DNA of 64,000 nucleotides from the NCBI GenBank assembly GCA_964461035.1, contig CAYWRI010000003.1, positions 3,425-67,424 on the forward strand, in the 5' to 3' direction. This stretch comes from CAYZNE01 sp964461035 (GTDB lineage: Archaea; Nanobdellota; Nanobdellia; Woesearchaeales; CAYZNE01). The notes beneath the pieces are model-generated. The model did no database searches. It saw nothing but the letters and a program-made list of their open reading frames with translations, and was not told the origin of the DNA. How positions within the stretch are numbered: the stretch's first letter is position 1; each line of letters opens with the position of its first letter. Of this stretch, positions 8,041 through 15,324 are shown one piece after another. The position numbers and the translations under genes were made by a program.

Positions 8041-8482
8041 CCTCATTTCATTTAAAAATCTTTTTGAATCTTTCTATCTTTTTTTAGATTTAATTTAATG
8101 TTAAATAAAATAGAATTTTCACTTTTTAATAGAAGTAATCAGAGCTAAAAAATAGAGTGGGATTTTATTTATACTTTTTTTGAATTTCATTTTTTCTTAA
8201 AAAAGTTGTAAAAATATAAATGTAAAATAGAAATAAAGATTTTTCAGACATCAGTTCTAATTTTGATAACCTTGGTTGTCTTTCTTGTATTGTGTAGTTT
8301 GATATTTACTTAATCATGAAGTATCGCTAAAGCTTTTCGGATTGAACGCTGCAGACTCTAGATGCATTAATATTTATTTTGATTAACTCAATTAACTTAA
8401 GTAAGAAATATAATTTTGAACAATATAATCTACAATAAAAAATCAGTGAAATTTTTAAATGAATTTATATTCCTAATGAACT
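8041..8482. other. Gene-poor stretch, no protein-coding gene seen
   Basis: About 440 bases without a convincing gene on either strand. The first half is T- and A-run sequence, including complementary runs ACTTTTTT and AAAAAAGT near 8177-8211. Around 8244-8365 the composition becomes more mixed and short helices can be drawn (GATAAC with GTTGTC around a CTTG loop near 8266-8281; TTAATC with GATTGA near 8310-8346), so a small RNA is possible. No tRNA, C/D-box or H/ACA consensus was found. A weak TATA-like AATTTATATTC near 8461 may serve the small ORF that follows. Confidence 0.4.
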
Positions 8483-8662
8483 ATGGAAAATTCAACTAAT
8501 GACGCTTTAGGCTTTTTCTTTTGTTATGATGAGGTATATAATCAAGCATCAACTTGGTTTAAAAAAAATGAAATTACAACACCTCTTTCATCTAGTGAAC
8601 GGCAGGATCAACTAAGAGCATACACATCTGAAGCAAATGGACTTTATAATTCAAAAAGGTAA
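8483..8662 (+). CDS. Small hypothetical protein, 59 residues
   Basis: A 59-codon frame from ATG 8483 to TAA 8660-8662. The translation is hydrophilic with aromatic clusters (ALGFFFCYDEVYNQ, then SSERQDQLRAYTSE) and shows no known motif. It is in the same orientation as, and 56 bases before, the 176-residue orphan. Its amino-acid make-up is like a real protein rather than random AT-rich translation, but there is no clear ribosome binding site, so coding status is moderately likely only. Confidence 0.4.
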   Translation: MENSTNDALGFFFCYDEVYNQASTWFKKNEITTPLSSSERQDQLRAYTSEANGLYNSKR

Positions 8663-8718
8663 CTTCTTATATTTATTTAACAGTAAAGTTTAATAATGCC
8701 TATTGATTTGCATCATTA

Positions 8719-9249
8719 ATGGAAGATATACTGGTTCCAAATATTATTTTAACAAAACTTTATACTTTGCAAAAGGTAAGTGACTCTAAAATTGTGAGTT
8801 CAGGAAATTTATTATCTGATATTGCAATCGCACTTTATTTTGATTATTCTGGAAATTATTCTTCTGAAGGTTACATGTTTAAAATAAATTCTTGTTCAGA
8901 GCGTCTTTGTGATATTTATCGTTTTAGAGCTAAAACAAAAAGGATTTTGGATGAAATAACTGAACATGTTGAGAGCAAAAATGTATCAAACGTTAAAGGC
9001 TGTGTTTTCGGTCAGTCTACTTATGTATTGGAAAAACAATATTTATCTAAAAGATTTTATTTTCATGGAACTTTATCTACTTTACTTAAACAGTATTTTT
9101 CTGAGCAAAATATTGATATGGATTGGCAATTAAAACCTGCAATGTTAGAATTATTTTTAGATTCTCAAACTGGTAGATTCTCAAAAAATATTGTTCTTTA
9201 CAAAAATTTATTAAAACACACAGAACCTACGAGCGTTCTTTTAATGTAG
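8719..9249 (+). CDS. Hypothetical protein, orphan
   Basis: A 176-residue soluble protein, not recognised. It opens MEDILVPNIILTKLYTLQ and has a helical centre (RFRAKTKRILDEITEHVE) and a C-terminal LKPAMLELFLDS segment. There is no signal peptide, membrane helix, cysteine cluster or catalytic signature. The neighbours upstream and downstream are also orphans in the same orientation, so this may be a lineage-specific accessory group. No ribosome binding site is evident; the transcript may be leaderless. Confidence 0.55.
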   Translation: MEDILVPNIILTKLYTLQKVSDSKIVSSGNLLSDIAIALYFDYSGNYSSEGYMFKINSCSERLCDIYRFRAKTKRILDEITEHVESKNVSNVKGCVFGQSTYVLEKQYLSKRFYFHGTLSTLLKQYFSEQNIDMDWQLKPAMLELFLDSQTGRFSKNIVLYKNLLKHTEPTSVLLM

Positions 9250-9332
9250 GCTGTTTAAAAATATAAAAAATTAAATTGTTTTGCAATATCATAAACTATC
9301 GGTTAATATGAAAACTTCTTTATTCTGAATTG

Positions 9333-9346
9333 TGTAACTTGTTACA
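9333..9346. promoter_or_regulatory. Inverted repeat before orphan gene, possible operator
   Basis: The arms TGTAAC and GTTACA are separated by two bases, and the wider context AATTGT (9328-9333) with ACAATT (9354-9359) could extend it. It lies 115 bases before the 292-residue orphan, too far upstream to overlap its TATA-like ATTTAAATAT near 9431. Either an operator or chance is possible. Confidence 0.25.
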
Positions 9347-9460
9347 TGTGCCAACAATTTTTGGTTTAGCATAGAACTCAAAAATACAAAAAAGATAAAA
9401 GGTTTCACAATAGCCAATCATCTAGAAAGATTTAAATATCAATCTAAATTCTCAAGAAAT

Positions 9461-10339
9461 ATGGTTGATAATAAAAAAGATTCAAAATTTGATTATGATT
9501 TAGTATTTAGACAGTTTCAATCACAACTATTAACACCTTTTTGTAAGGATGGTTCAGGAAATCGTTTAGTTATTGGAGGACTTTTAGGTGTTGTTCAAGA
9601 TAAAACTCTTTTATCAATTATGGAAGAGATGTTACGGGATAAAATTACTCAAAAAGGTAATCCTAAAGAACTTCCTGGAAATATATTTGAATTAGGATAT
9701 AGTCAATTCAGTGTTGTATTATCTGGCTATGCAGGACATATAACCTATTCTCCAATAACAGAATGGATATTGGGTGGTGAAATTGCAGAAAAATGCAAGA
9801 CTTTAGAATTAGATAAGACTGAAACATATTTAAACTATCAAAGAAAATATAATAATTTCAATCCTGAATTTTTATTTTCATTTCTGTTAGATTTTAGTGT
9901 TGCAGGTAAAGATCCAAATAAACAGTTTATCTTCTACTTAAAAGAAGAAATTCTCAGCACTGAAGATAGAAAAGTAATTACAAATAGATTAGATTATCTT
10001 TTGAATATTCTTGAAGTATCTGAAACTTATTATGATAGAGCAAAAGAATTTAATCCTTGGGATTTATTAATTGGTCTTACTAGAGAAATGTATGCTAAAT
10101 TAAATCCTGATTCTAATAAAGATTTTATTAAAAGAGGAATAATACAATATCAAGAGGGATGTTCGAGTTACATACCTGAAGGATTAATATTGGAATCGCC
10201 TGAAGAGAACCTATTTCTAAGAAATTGTGATAAACAAGACAAGACTTCGTATGTTGATAAAAAAGCAATTGCGGTATATACAAAAACAGATATAGAAATA
10301 GGCACTCGTTTTGGTAGATTAGCAAAAATAATTAATTAA
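9461..10339 (+). CDS. Hypothetical protein, orphan
   Basis: A 292-residue soluble protein of unknown family. It contains many aromatic residues and patches such as RLVIGGLLGVVQDKTLL and EFLFSFLLDFSVAGKD. The C-terminal part reads AIAVYTKTDIEIGTRFGR. No catalytic motif or membrane segment is evident. The TATA-like ATTTAAATAT about 30 bases before the ATG fits leaderless transcription. It follows two other orphans and precedes the PRC-barrel gene, which has its own promoter. Confidence 0.55.
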   Translation: MVDNKKDSKFDYDLVFRQFQSQLLTPFCKDGSGNRLVIGGLLGVVQDKTLLSIMEEMLRDKITQKGNPKELPGNIFELGYSQFSVVLSGYAGHITYSPITEWILGGEIAEKCKTLELDKTETYLNYQRKYNNFNPEFLFSFLLDFSVAGKDPNKQFIFYLKEEILSTEDRKVITNRLDYLLNILEVSETYYDRAKEFNPWDLLIGLTREMYAKLNPDSNKDFIKRGIIQYQEGCSSYIPEGLILESPEENLFLRNCDKQDKTSYVDKKAIAVYTKTDIEIGTRFGRLAKIIN

Positions 10340-10406
10340 AAAATAATTTCATTTAATTCTAATAGTTTTACAATAACCTAAACAACCGATAAATTTATAT
10401 ATATGT

Positions 10407-10426
10407 AGTATACATTAGTGTATACT
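10407..10426. promoter_or_regulatory. Palindromic operator at PRC-barrel promoter
   Basis: A perfect inverted repeat, AGTATACA and TGTATACT around TTAG, begins a few bases after the TATA box (TTTATATATA, 10394-10403) and covers the expected transcription start. A repressor bound there would block RNA polymerase. The following leader is about 40 bases and ends with an AGGGTGGT ribosome binding site at 10451-10458, so this gene has a strong, probably regulated promoter. Confidence 0.55.
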
Positions 10427-10464
10427 GCAATAATCAATTAAAGAATTTAAAGGGTGGTATTAAT

Positions 10465-10731
10465 ATGTTAAAAGTAAAAAGAATATCTGAAACCTATGAT
10501 ATGAGAGTTTTCACAGACTTGGGCGACTATTTCGGTGATATAGAGGAAGTAATTCTTGCTCACACAAAAATTGCCGGTTGGAGAGTCAGAGCAACTAAAA
10601 ATTCGTTTTTGAGTAAAGTACTAGGAAATGCTAAAGGAGTTATTGTTCCACATCAACTTGTAAAAAGTATCGGAGACATAATGATTATAAATAAAACAGC
10701 AGTTCCTGCATACTCTGGAGACGAAGAGTAA
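10465..10731 (+). CDS. PRC-barrel domain protein
   Basis: An 88-residue single-domain PRC-barrel protein: short beta strands with MRVFTDLGDYFGDIEEV, then ILAHTKIAGWRVRAT and a VPHQLVKSIGDIMII ending, the usual pattern of archaeal small PRC proteins. Related haloarchaeal proteins (CdpB1/CdpB2) join the SepF-FtsZ division complex, and FtsZ is encoded at 35510, so a division role is plausible but not shown by the sequence. A clear ribosome binding site and a palindromic operator precede it. Confidence 0.75.
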   Translation: MLKVKRISETYDMRVFTDLGDYFGDIEEVILAHTKIAGWRVRATKNSFLSKVLGNAKGVIVPHQLVKSIGDIMIINKTAVPAYSGDEE

Positions 10732-10802
10732 ATCTTTTTTATTTTATTATTTTTTAAAAAAATTATTTCTTATTGACAATTTAGAAATATTTTAAAATAT
10801 GT

Positions 10803-11807
10803 TTAGTCATTAATATGTCTTTTAATTTGAGTAATCTGTTTTATTAATTCTTCACCATTTTCACACATTTGATATTTATATTTTTTTTGAAAGTCTTTAA
10901 TAAAATCTGCTACTTGCTTTTTATCTAGAATATCTTTTTTACTTAAATAAATAATAATCGGCTTTTCTAATTCTATAATTCTATCTAATAAGTTAAATTG
11001 ATCTTTAATAGGATATTGCTCTGTTAAATCAAAAACATAAATTGTCATATTTGCAGCATATTTCATTGCAATATCTGCTTGTTTTTCAATATCATTCATC
11101 TTATTAAACCGAGCTAAAGTTCCAGGTGTATCAATCAATTGTATTTTTTCAGCATGATGTTTAAAGTAACCTGTATTTAATTTTCTTGTAGTAAATGGAT
11201 AATCATTTATTTCAGGTTCAGAATTAGTTACCTGAGATAATAAAGTACTTTTTCCAACATTAGGAAAACCAGCTATCGCAACAGTGAATAATGTTGTTTT
11301 TATAGCAGGATAGTTTTTCATAATCTTTCTATTTTTTTCTATTATTTTTAGAAATTTATCAACTTGTTTTAAAATACTTGATACTCGACCAATACAACCA
11401 CCACTTAATTTATTCAAAAAACCTATATCTCTTTCTTCATTGAAAACTTTTAATTTTCTCATAGCTTCACAACATATTTTATTTATATTATATTCTGCCC
11501 ATGAAATACTTGCTAACGCTTTTTTTAAATTATCGACATCAAGAGTTAATTCAATCAACTGCCTATAAAATTCAGGAAGTGAATCAATACTTGGAAAATT
11601 AGAATGAATATCATGTAATCTTGAACAAAGTTCATCTCTTAATATTTTTATTTTATCTATTTCGATTCTCTTAGATTTAATTAGTTTACTAACACTCCTA
11701 AGTCTAATAGTGCTACGTAAAGCTTTACTCTTAATTTCTCCTTTTCTTAGAGCCACATCAAGATAAACTTGATAGTCCTCTATACTTTTCATATTCTGAA
11801 AATTCAT
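10803..11807 (-). CDS. nog1: NOG1-family ribosome-assembly GTPase
   Basis: A 334-residue Obg-superfamily GTPase of the NOG1 type. A helical N-terminal domain of about 170 residues precedes the G domain: G1 GFPNVGKST at 180-188, G2-region YPFTTRKLNTGYF, G3 DTPG at 226-229 and G4 SKKD at 289-292. YPFTT is the OBG/NOG1 hallmark. NOG1 binds pre-60S particles in eukaryotes, so a role in large-subunit assembly is expected. The protein ends soon after G4/G5, as archaeal forms do. It converges with the PRC gene. Confidence 0.9.
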   Translation of the reverse strand: MNFQNMKSIEDYQVYLDVALRKGEIKSKALRSTIRLRSVSKLIKSKRIEIDKIKILRDELCSRLHDIHSNFPSIDSLPEFYRQLIELTLDVDNLKKALASISWAEYNINKICCEAMRKLKVFNEERDIGFLNKLSGGCIGRVSSILKQVDKFLKIIEKNRKIMKNYPAIKTTLFTVAIAGFPNVGKSTLLSQVTNSEPEINDYPFTTRKLNTGYFKHHAEKIQLIDTPGTLARFNKMNDIEKQADIAMKYAANMTIYVFDLTEQYPIKDQFNLLDRIIELEKPIIIYLSKKDILDKKQVADFIKDFQKKYKYQMCENGEELIKQITQIKRHIND

Positions 11808-11838
11808 AGAATTATAGAATCACACACTCTTTATAAAT

Positions 11839-12792
11839 TTAGTCAGATGTTTGGTATTGCTTTATCTGAATTGGTTCTGCTCTTGAAACATTATTTTTTA
11901 TTTTTTCAGCAAGATAGTTAAGTCCTTTTTTAATAAAGAATATATCTCCTAAAAACATAAGGGTTTTACATAACATATTATAATTTTTCCTTTGATTAGA
12001 ATTTTGAATTAAAAACTTAGAATCTCTAAATAAAGAAACAGTTTTCTTTCTGTGATTATATAAATTTAACGTATTCTCAGACAAACTAATATTTTTATCC
12101 AAAATATAACTTTCATTTCCATCTTCAATTATATCTACAAAATCATCATATAGTGTACTTATAGCGCAAAAGTTTTGAATAACTTTTTCTTCGTTAGAAG
12201 CTAATTTTTTCTTTGAATATAAATTAATAAACGCAGATTGAATTTTACCATAAATCATTCCAATGTTTAATCTTTCAAGTTTTTTTTCTTCAGAAGATTG
12301 TGTATCAAAATAATTAATTATTGAAGAAGCATATTCTGTTAAAAGATCATGCAAAATAAATTTAAATGAGTTATCTTTAGATAAAACGGATTGATTTAAA
12401 TAATCAACTAGGGGCTGAGCTTTTAATAAAAATTCATTTTTTGTATTTCTAGTTTCTAAAAATTTAATTCCTTCTGAAATCAATTCAAAAATATTTAAAT
12501 TCGAATTTTTTTGGGAACTGAAAATTTCGGAATGTGTTCCATCAATACAACAATCTAGATAAGACGAGTAAAGATTAAATGCTGCTGTAACTTTAATAGA
12601 TTCATAATCTATATCTAAATTAAAAAGTTTACCAAAAACTAAAGAACCTAAACCGGATATGGCCACACCTTTTTTAGCTTTATTTAGTTTGATAACATCA
12701 TTTTCTAAATCATTATCAAACATTTTCTCTAAATTTTGTTGCCAAGACTTTAATTCTCTAAAAGATGTTCTAACAATCGAAATCAAATTCAT
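11839..12792 (-). CDS. All-helical protein with isoprenoid-synthase-like aspartate motifs
   Basis: A 317-residue soluble protein that appears entirely alpha-helical. Two acidic motifs suggest a class I isoprenoid/terpene synthase fold: DCCID at 80-84 (a DxxxD pattern) and DDFVDIIED at 216-224, like the second aspartate-rich motif of prenyl transferases and of YtpB/DUF2600-type synthases. Spacing of about 136 residues between them is typical of that fold. The first motif is weaker than the classic DDxxD, so activity is uncertain. It lies 31 bases upstream of the NOG1 gene on the same strand. Confidence 0.45.
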   Translation of the reverse strand: MNLISIVRTSFRELKSWQQNLEKMFDNDLENDVIKLNKAKKGVAISGLGSLVFGKLFNLDIDYESIKVTAAFNLYSSYLDCCIDGTHSEIFSSQKNSNLNIFELISEGIKFLETRNTKNEFLLKAQPLVDYLNQSVLSKDNSFKFILHDLLTEYASSIINYFDTQSSEEKKLERLNIGMIYGKIQSAFINLYSKKKLASNEEKVIQNFCAISTLYDDFVDIIEDGNESYILDKNISLSENTLNLYNHRKKTVSLFRDSKFLIQNSNQRKNYNMLCKTLMFLGDIFFIKKGLNYLAEKIKNNVSRAEPIQIKQYQTSD

Positions 12793-12838
12793 AAAATTTA
12801 GGAATAATTTAACTTATATAAATCTTAAGGTATTTTGG

Positions 12839-13540
12839 CTATCTAATAAGAACATCGGATATGGGTATGTTTACTTCAGCAGGTTTAATTAGAGTTCCAT
12901 TTTGATTGAATTTTAGAATAGTTACTTCTGTATTATCTTGAAGATAAAACTTTTTATCATTATCATAAAAATTATAACCACAAGTTCCGTGAAGTGCGTA
13001 TTCAACAAGATATGCATTAATAGCTCCATGTGCTACACTCATAATAATGCCTGATTTTTGTTTAATATTTTCAATAACATTATTTACTCGAGTCTCAATA
13101 TCATTAATTGATTCTGCGTTAAATTCATTTACAAAAGGGGCTCTAGAATCTACTTGCATATATCTTAAATCATCATAAGTTAAATTATTAAATTGCGTTA
13201 ATCCTTTTTGAGTTAGTAAAGCTTGAATGTCATTTTGAGTTTTGTTTTGTAAGCTACCAAAATATATTTCTCTTAAGTTTTTGTCATAAATTATTTCTTT
13301 TTTATATTTTGCAAATTCGGATGCTAAATGCGCAGTGGATTTCGCTCTTTCCAAATCACTGCTATAAATTATAGAAGGATTAATTAATTTAATTAATTGA
13401 GCTAATAGAGTTTGAGCAAAATCTTCACCTTCTTTGTCTAATTTTCCATCTAATTGACTCGTCCAGATTTCCTGAATATTATCTGTAGTTTTCCCATGTC
13501 TACAAATGTACCATATTAGGTAAGGTTCAATATCATTCAT
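12839..13540 (-). CDS. Histidine phosphatase superfamily protein
   Basis: A 233-residue branch-1 histidine phosphatase (phosphoglycerate-mutase fold). The phospho-accepting RHGKT sits at residues 14-18. An SSDLERAKSTAHLA segment supplies a second conserved Arg. The proton-donor region LREIYFGSLQNKT includes the expected Glu, and the second catalytic His is in VAHGA near the C-terminal third. It could be a broad phosphatase or a mutase; the sequence does not decide. It precedes the isoprenoid-synthase-like gene on the same strand with a 46-base gap. Confidence 0.85.
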   Translation of the reverse strand: MNDIEPYLIWYICRHGKTTDNIQEIWTSQLDGKLDKEGEDFAQTLLAQLIKLINPSIIYSSDLERAKSTAHLASEFAKYKKEIIYDKNLREIYFGSLQNKTQNDIQALLTQKGLTQFNNLTYDDLRYMQVDSRAPFVNEFNAESINDIETRVNNVIENIKQKSGIIMSVAHGAINAYLVEYALHGTCGYNFYDNDKKFYLQDNTEVTILKFNQNGTLIKPAEVNIPISDVLIR

Positions 13541-13610
13541 AATGACTACTAATCAGTAAATATTTATAAATTTATTTGAGTTTTAATTGTGAACATAAGT
13601 TTTTAATAAA

Positions 13611-13726
13611 ATTATGTGCTTTCGCTGAATTGCTTCTTTTTTCGAAAGTGCGGTCTACCTACAGGGTGTGACCCCTGACAACGCACTTGATTATATATTT
13701 TAATCAGCTCACCCTAAGTGCATAAT
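13611..13726 (+). ncRNA. Candidate structured RNA with pseudoknot-like pairing
   Basis: A GC-richer island between two minus-strand genes. Helices seen: outer ATTATG 13611-13616 with CATAAT 13721-13726; CTTTCG 13619-13624 with CGAAAG 13643-13648; GTGCG 13648-13652 with CGCAC 13682-13686; CAGGG 13662-13666 with CCCTG 13673-13677; GATTA with TAATC near 13689-13705. AGGGTG (13663-13668) can also pair with CACCCT (13710-13715), and GCAC can choose among three GTGC copies. Extending helices uses G-U pairs on the + strand, favouring that strand. It shows no match to RNase P, SRP, 5S or tRNA consensus. Confidence 0.5.
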
Positions 13727-13747
13727 ATCCCTTATTTATGTCTACAA

Positions 13748-15157
13748 TTATTTTTGGTTAAGAATTGTAATAATTCCTTTTTCAGCATCTAATTCAATTA
13801 ACTCATTATTCTTTAATAGTTTTGTAGCATTTTTAACTTGAATGATGCAGGGTTTGTTTAATTCTCTTGCAATAACTGCAGCATGACTTGTAATTCCACC
13901 ATATTCAGATATTATTCCTGCAGCTCTTTCCATTGCTGAGATATACTCAACAGATGTTCCTGAAACAATCATAATATTTTCTTTCTTAATTTTATCTAAA
14001 TCTTCCAATTTATGAATTACAAAAACTTTACCTTTTGCTGTTCCTATTGAACCAATAATGCCTCTTAGCGTATTTTGAGCTTTAATCTTTTTCACATCCG
14101 TTTTAACATTCTCAATAATTTTAGATTTTATTTCATTAACTTTTAATTGAGCTTGTTTACTAGTGTAAATAAAATAATTACCATTTTTAAAAATTGCAAA
14201 ACAATATTTTTGTCTTTCAATAATAATATTTTTTATATTTGAATTGAGTTTTTGTAAATTCTCTATAATTTCGGTGTCAGTTAAAAATTTTAAATCATTC
14301 AAAGAAATATTTAACTTAGTACAAATCATCTTTCGAATGCTTAAACCTTGATAATTATGATAACTAATTTGTATTTCTCCTTCTTGACGAAGATGTGCAA
14401 ACTCTGAAATTATATTTATCAGCTCAATTATTCTTTTTGGAGGATCTAATTCACTAATAATTTTATTTATTTCTTGTTTTCTTGTTTTAATCAAAGAAGA
14501 AAATTCGTTGATTTTATTTTCAACTTCATTTTTATAAAGTTCAGCTCGTCTTCTTAAATCTTTAATTGTCCATGGAGAATTATCAAACCACATCGGAATA
14601 AATGCCCACTTTTTCAAATGAAATTCAAAATTCGGTTTTTTTTGTAAAAGAAGATTTAGAAATCCCGATTCTTCTTTTTGAGTTCTAGTTAGTTTAATTG
14701 GGGCTGTAATAATACTGAACACTCTATTATATTTACTTTTATTGTTTATTTTTTTCTTTAAAAAACTTGATAATTCAGAACATAAAATATCATCAAAATA
14801 AATATCAATTGCCATTCCAAAAACAACTTCTTCATATAAACTCCAATATCGCTTAAATGACTCAATAAGATTATCTTCAGATAATTTATTATTAATTTTC
14901 TGAAGTTCTTCAGTATCTTTTTGTATTTGATTTTTTAAGTCATTGAGTTTGTTCTTTATAGTGCTTTGATTAAAGTTTTTACCAACATTATCTTTAATTC
15001 TTTGAAGTTCTTCTGCTGTTTGATATGCAATAGACGTATTATTTTTGAATTCAAGATACATTGGATTACAATCTTTTCCTTTTCTATACATTTTTGCAAA
15101 GATTGTCCAACTTAACAAACTTATTGTCCAAACTCCACAATGTTTCCAAGTCACCAT
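13748..15157 (-). CDS. PEP-utilising-enzyme mobile-domain protein without ATP-grasp domain
   Basis: A 469-residue protein. The C-terminal 90 residues are the phosphohistidine swivelling domain of PEP synthase / pyruvate phosphate dikinase, with GIIGSIGTAKGKVFVI, SGTSVEYISAMERA and GGITSHAAVIARELNKPCI near 419, including the catalytic His. The first 370 residues are helical and charged, with coiled-coil-like runs, and contain neither an ATP-grasp domain nor a PEP-binding TIM barrel. The domain may accept phosphate from, or regulate, another enzyme. The gene reads toward the histidine-phosphatase gene. Confidence 0.7.
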   Translation of the reverse strand: MVTWKHCGVWTISLLSWTIFAKMYRKGKDCNPMYLEFKNNTSIAYQTAEELQRIKDNVGKNFNQSTIKNKLNDLKNQIQKDTEELQKINNKLSEDNLIESFKRYWSLYEEVVFGMAIDIYFDDILCSELSSFLKKKINNKSKYNRVFSIITAPIKLTRTQKEESGFLNLLLQKKPNFEFHLKKWAFIPMWFDNSPWTIKDLRRRAELYKNEVENKINEFSSLIKTRKQEINKIISELDPPKRIIELINIISEFAHLRQEGEIQISYHNYQGLSIRKMICTKLNISLNDLKFLTDTEIIENLQKLNSNIKNIIIERQKYCFAIFKNGNYFIYTSKQAQLKVNEIKSKIIENVKTDVKKIKAQNTLRGIIGSIGTAKGKVFVIHKLEDLDKIKKENIMIVSGTSVEYISAMERAAGIISEYGGITSHAAVIARELNKPCIIQVKNATKLLKNNELIELDAEKGIITILNQK

Positions 15158-15294
15158 AATATTGTTATTTCTAATATAAAACTATATAAATATTCTTATT
15201 AACTGGATAATATGATAGGTCTAGTATGATTAGAATTCATAAACAATTTTTATTTTATCCTTAACTCTGTTTTGTTATCACTAAATAATAAAAA

Positions 15295-15303
15295 CTTTAT
15301 AAA
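15295..15303 (+). promoter_or_regulatory. TATA box of the 1077-residue orphan
   Basis: CTTTATAAA lies 22-30 bases before ATG 15325 with no ribosome binding site in between, the standard layout for a leaderless archaeal transcript. Confidence 0.6.
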
Positions 15304-15324
15304 TTAATTATTACTTCTGAAAAT

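Noticed and set aside
13611..13726. 5S rRNA, SRP RNA or RNase P RNA
   Set aside because: The conserved 5S loop, the SRP helix-8 motif and the RNase P core sequences are missing, and the element is too short for SRP.
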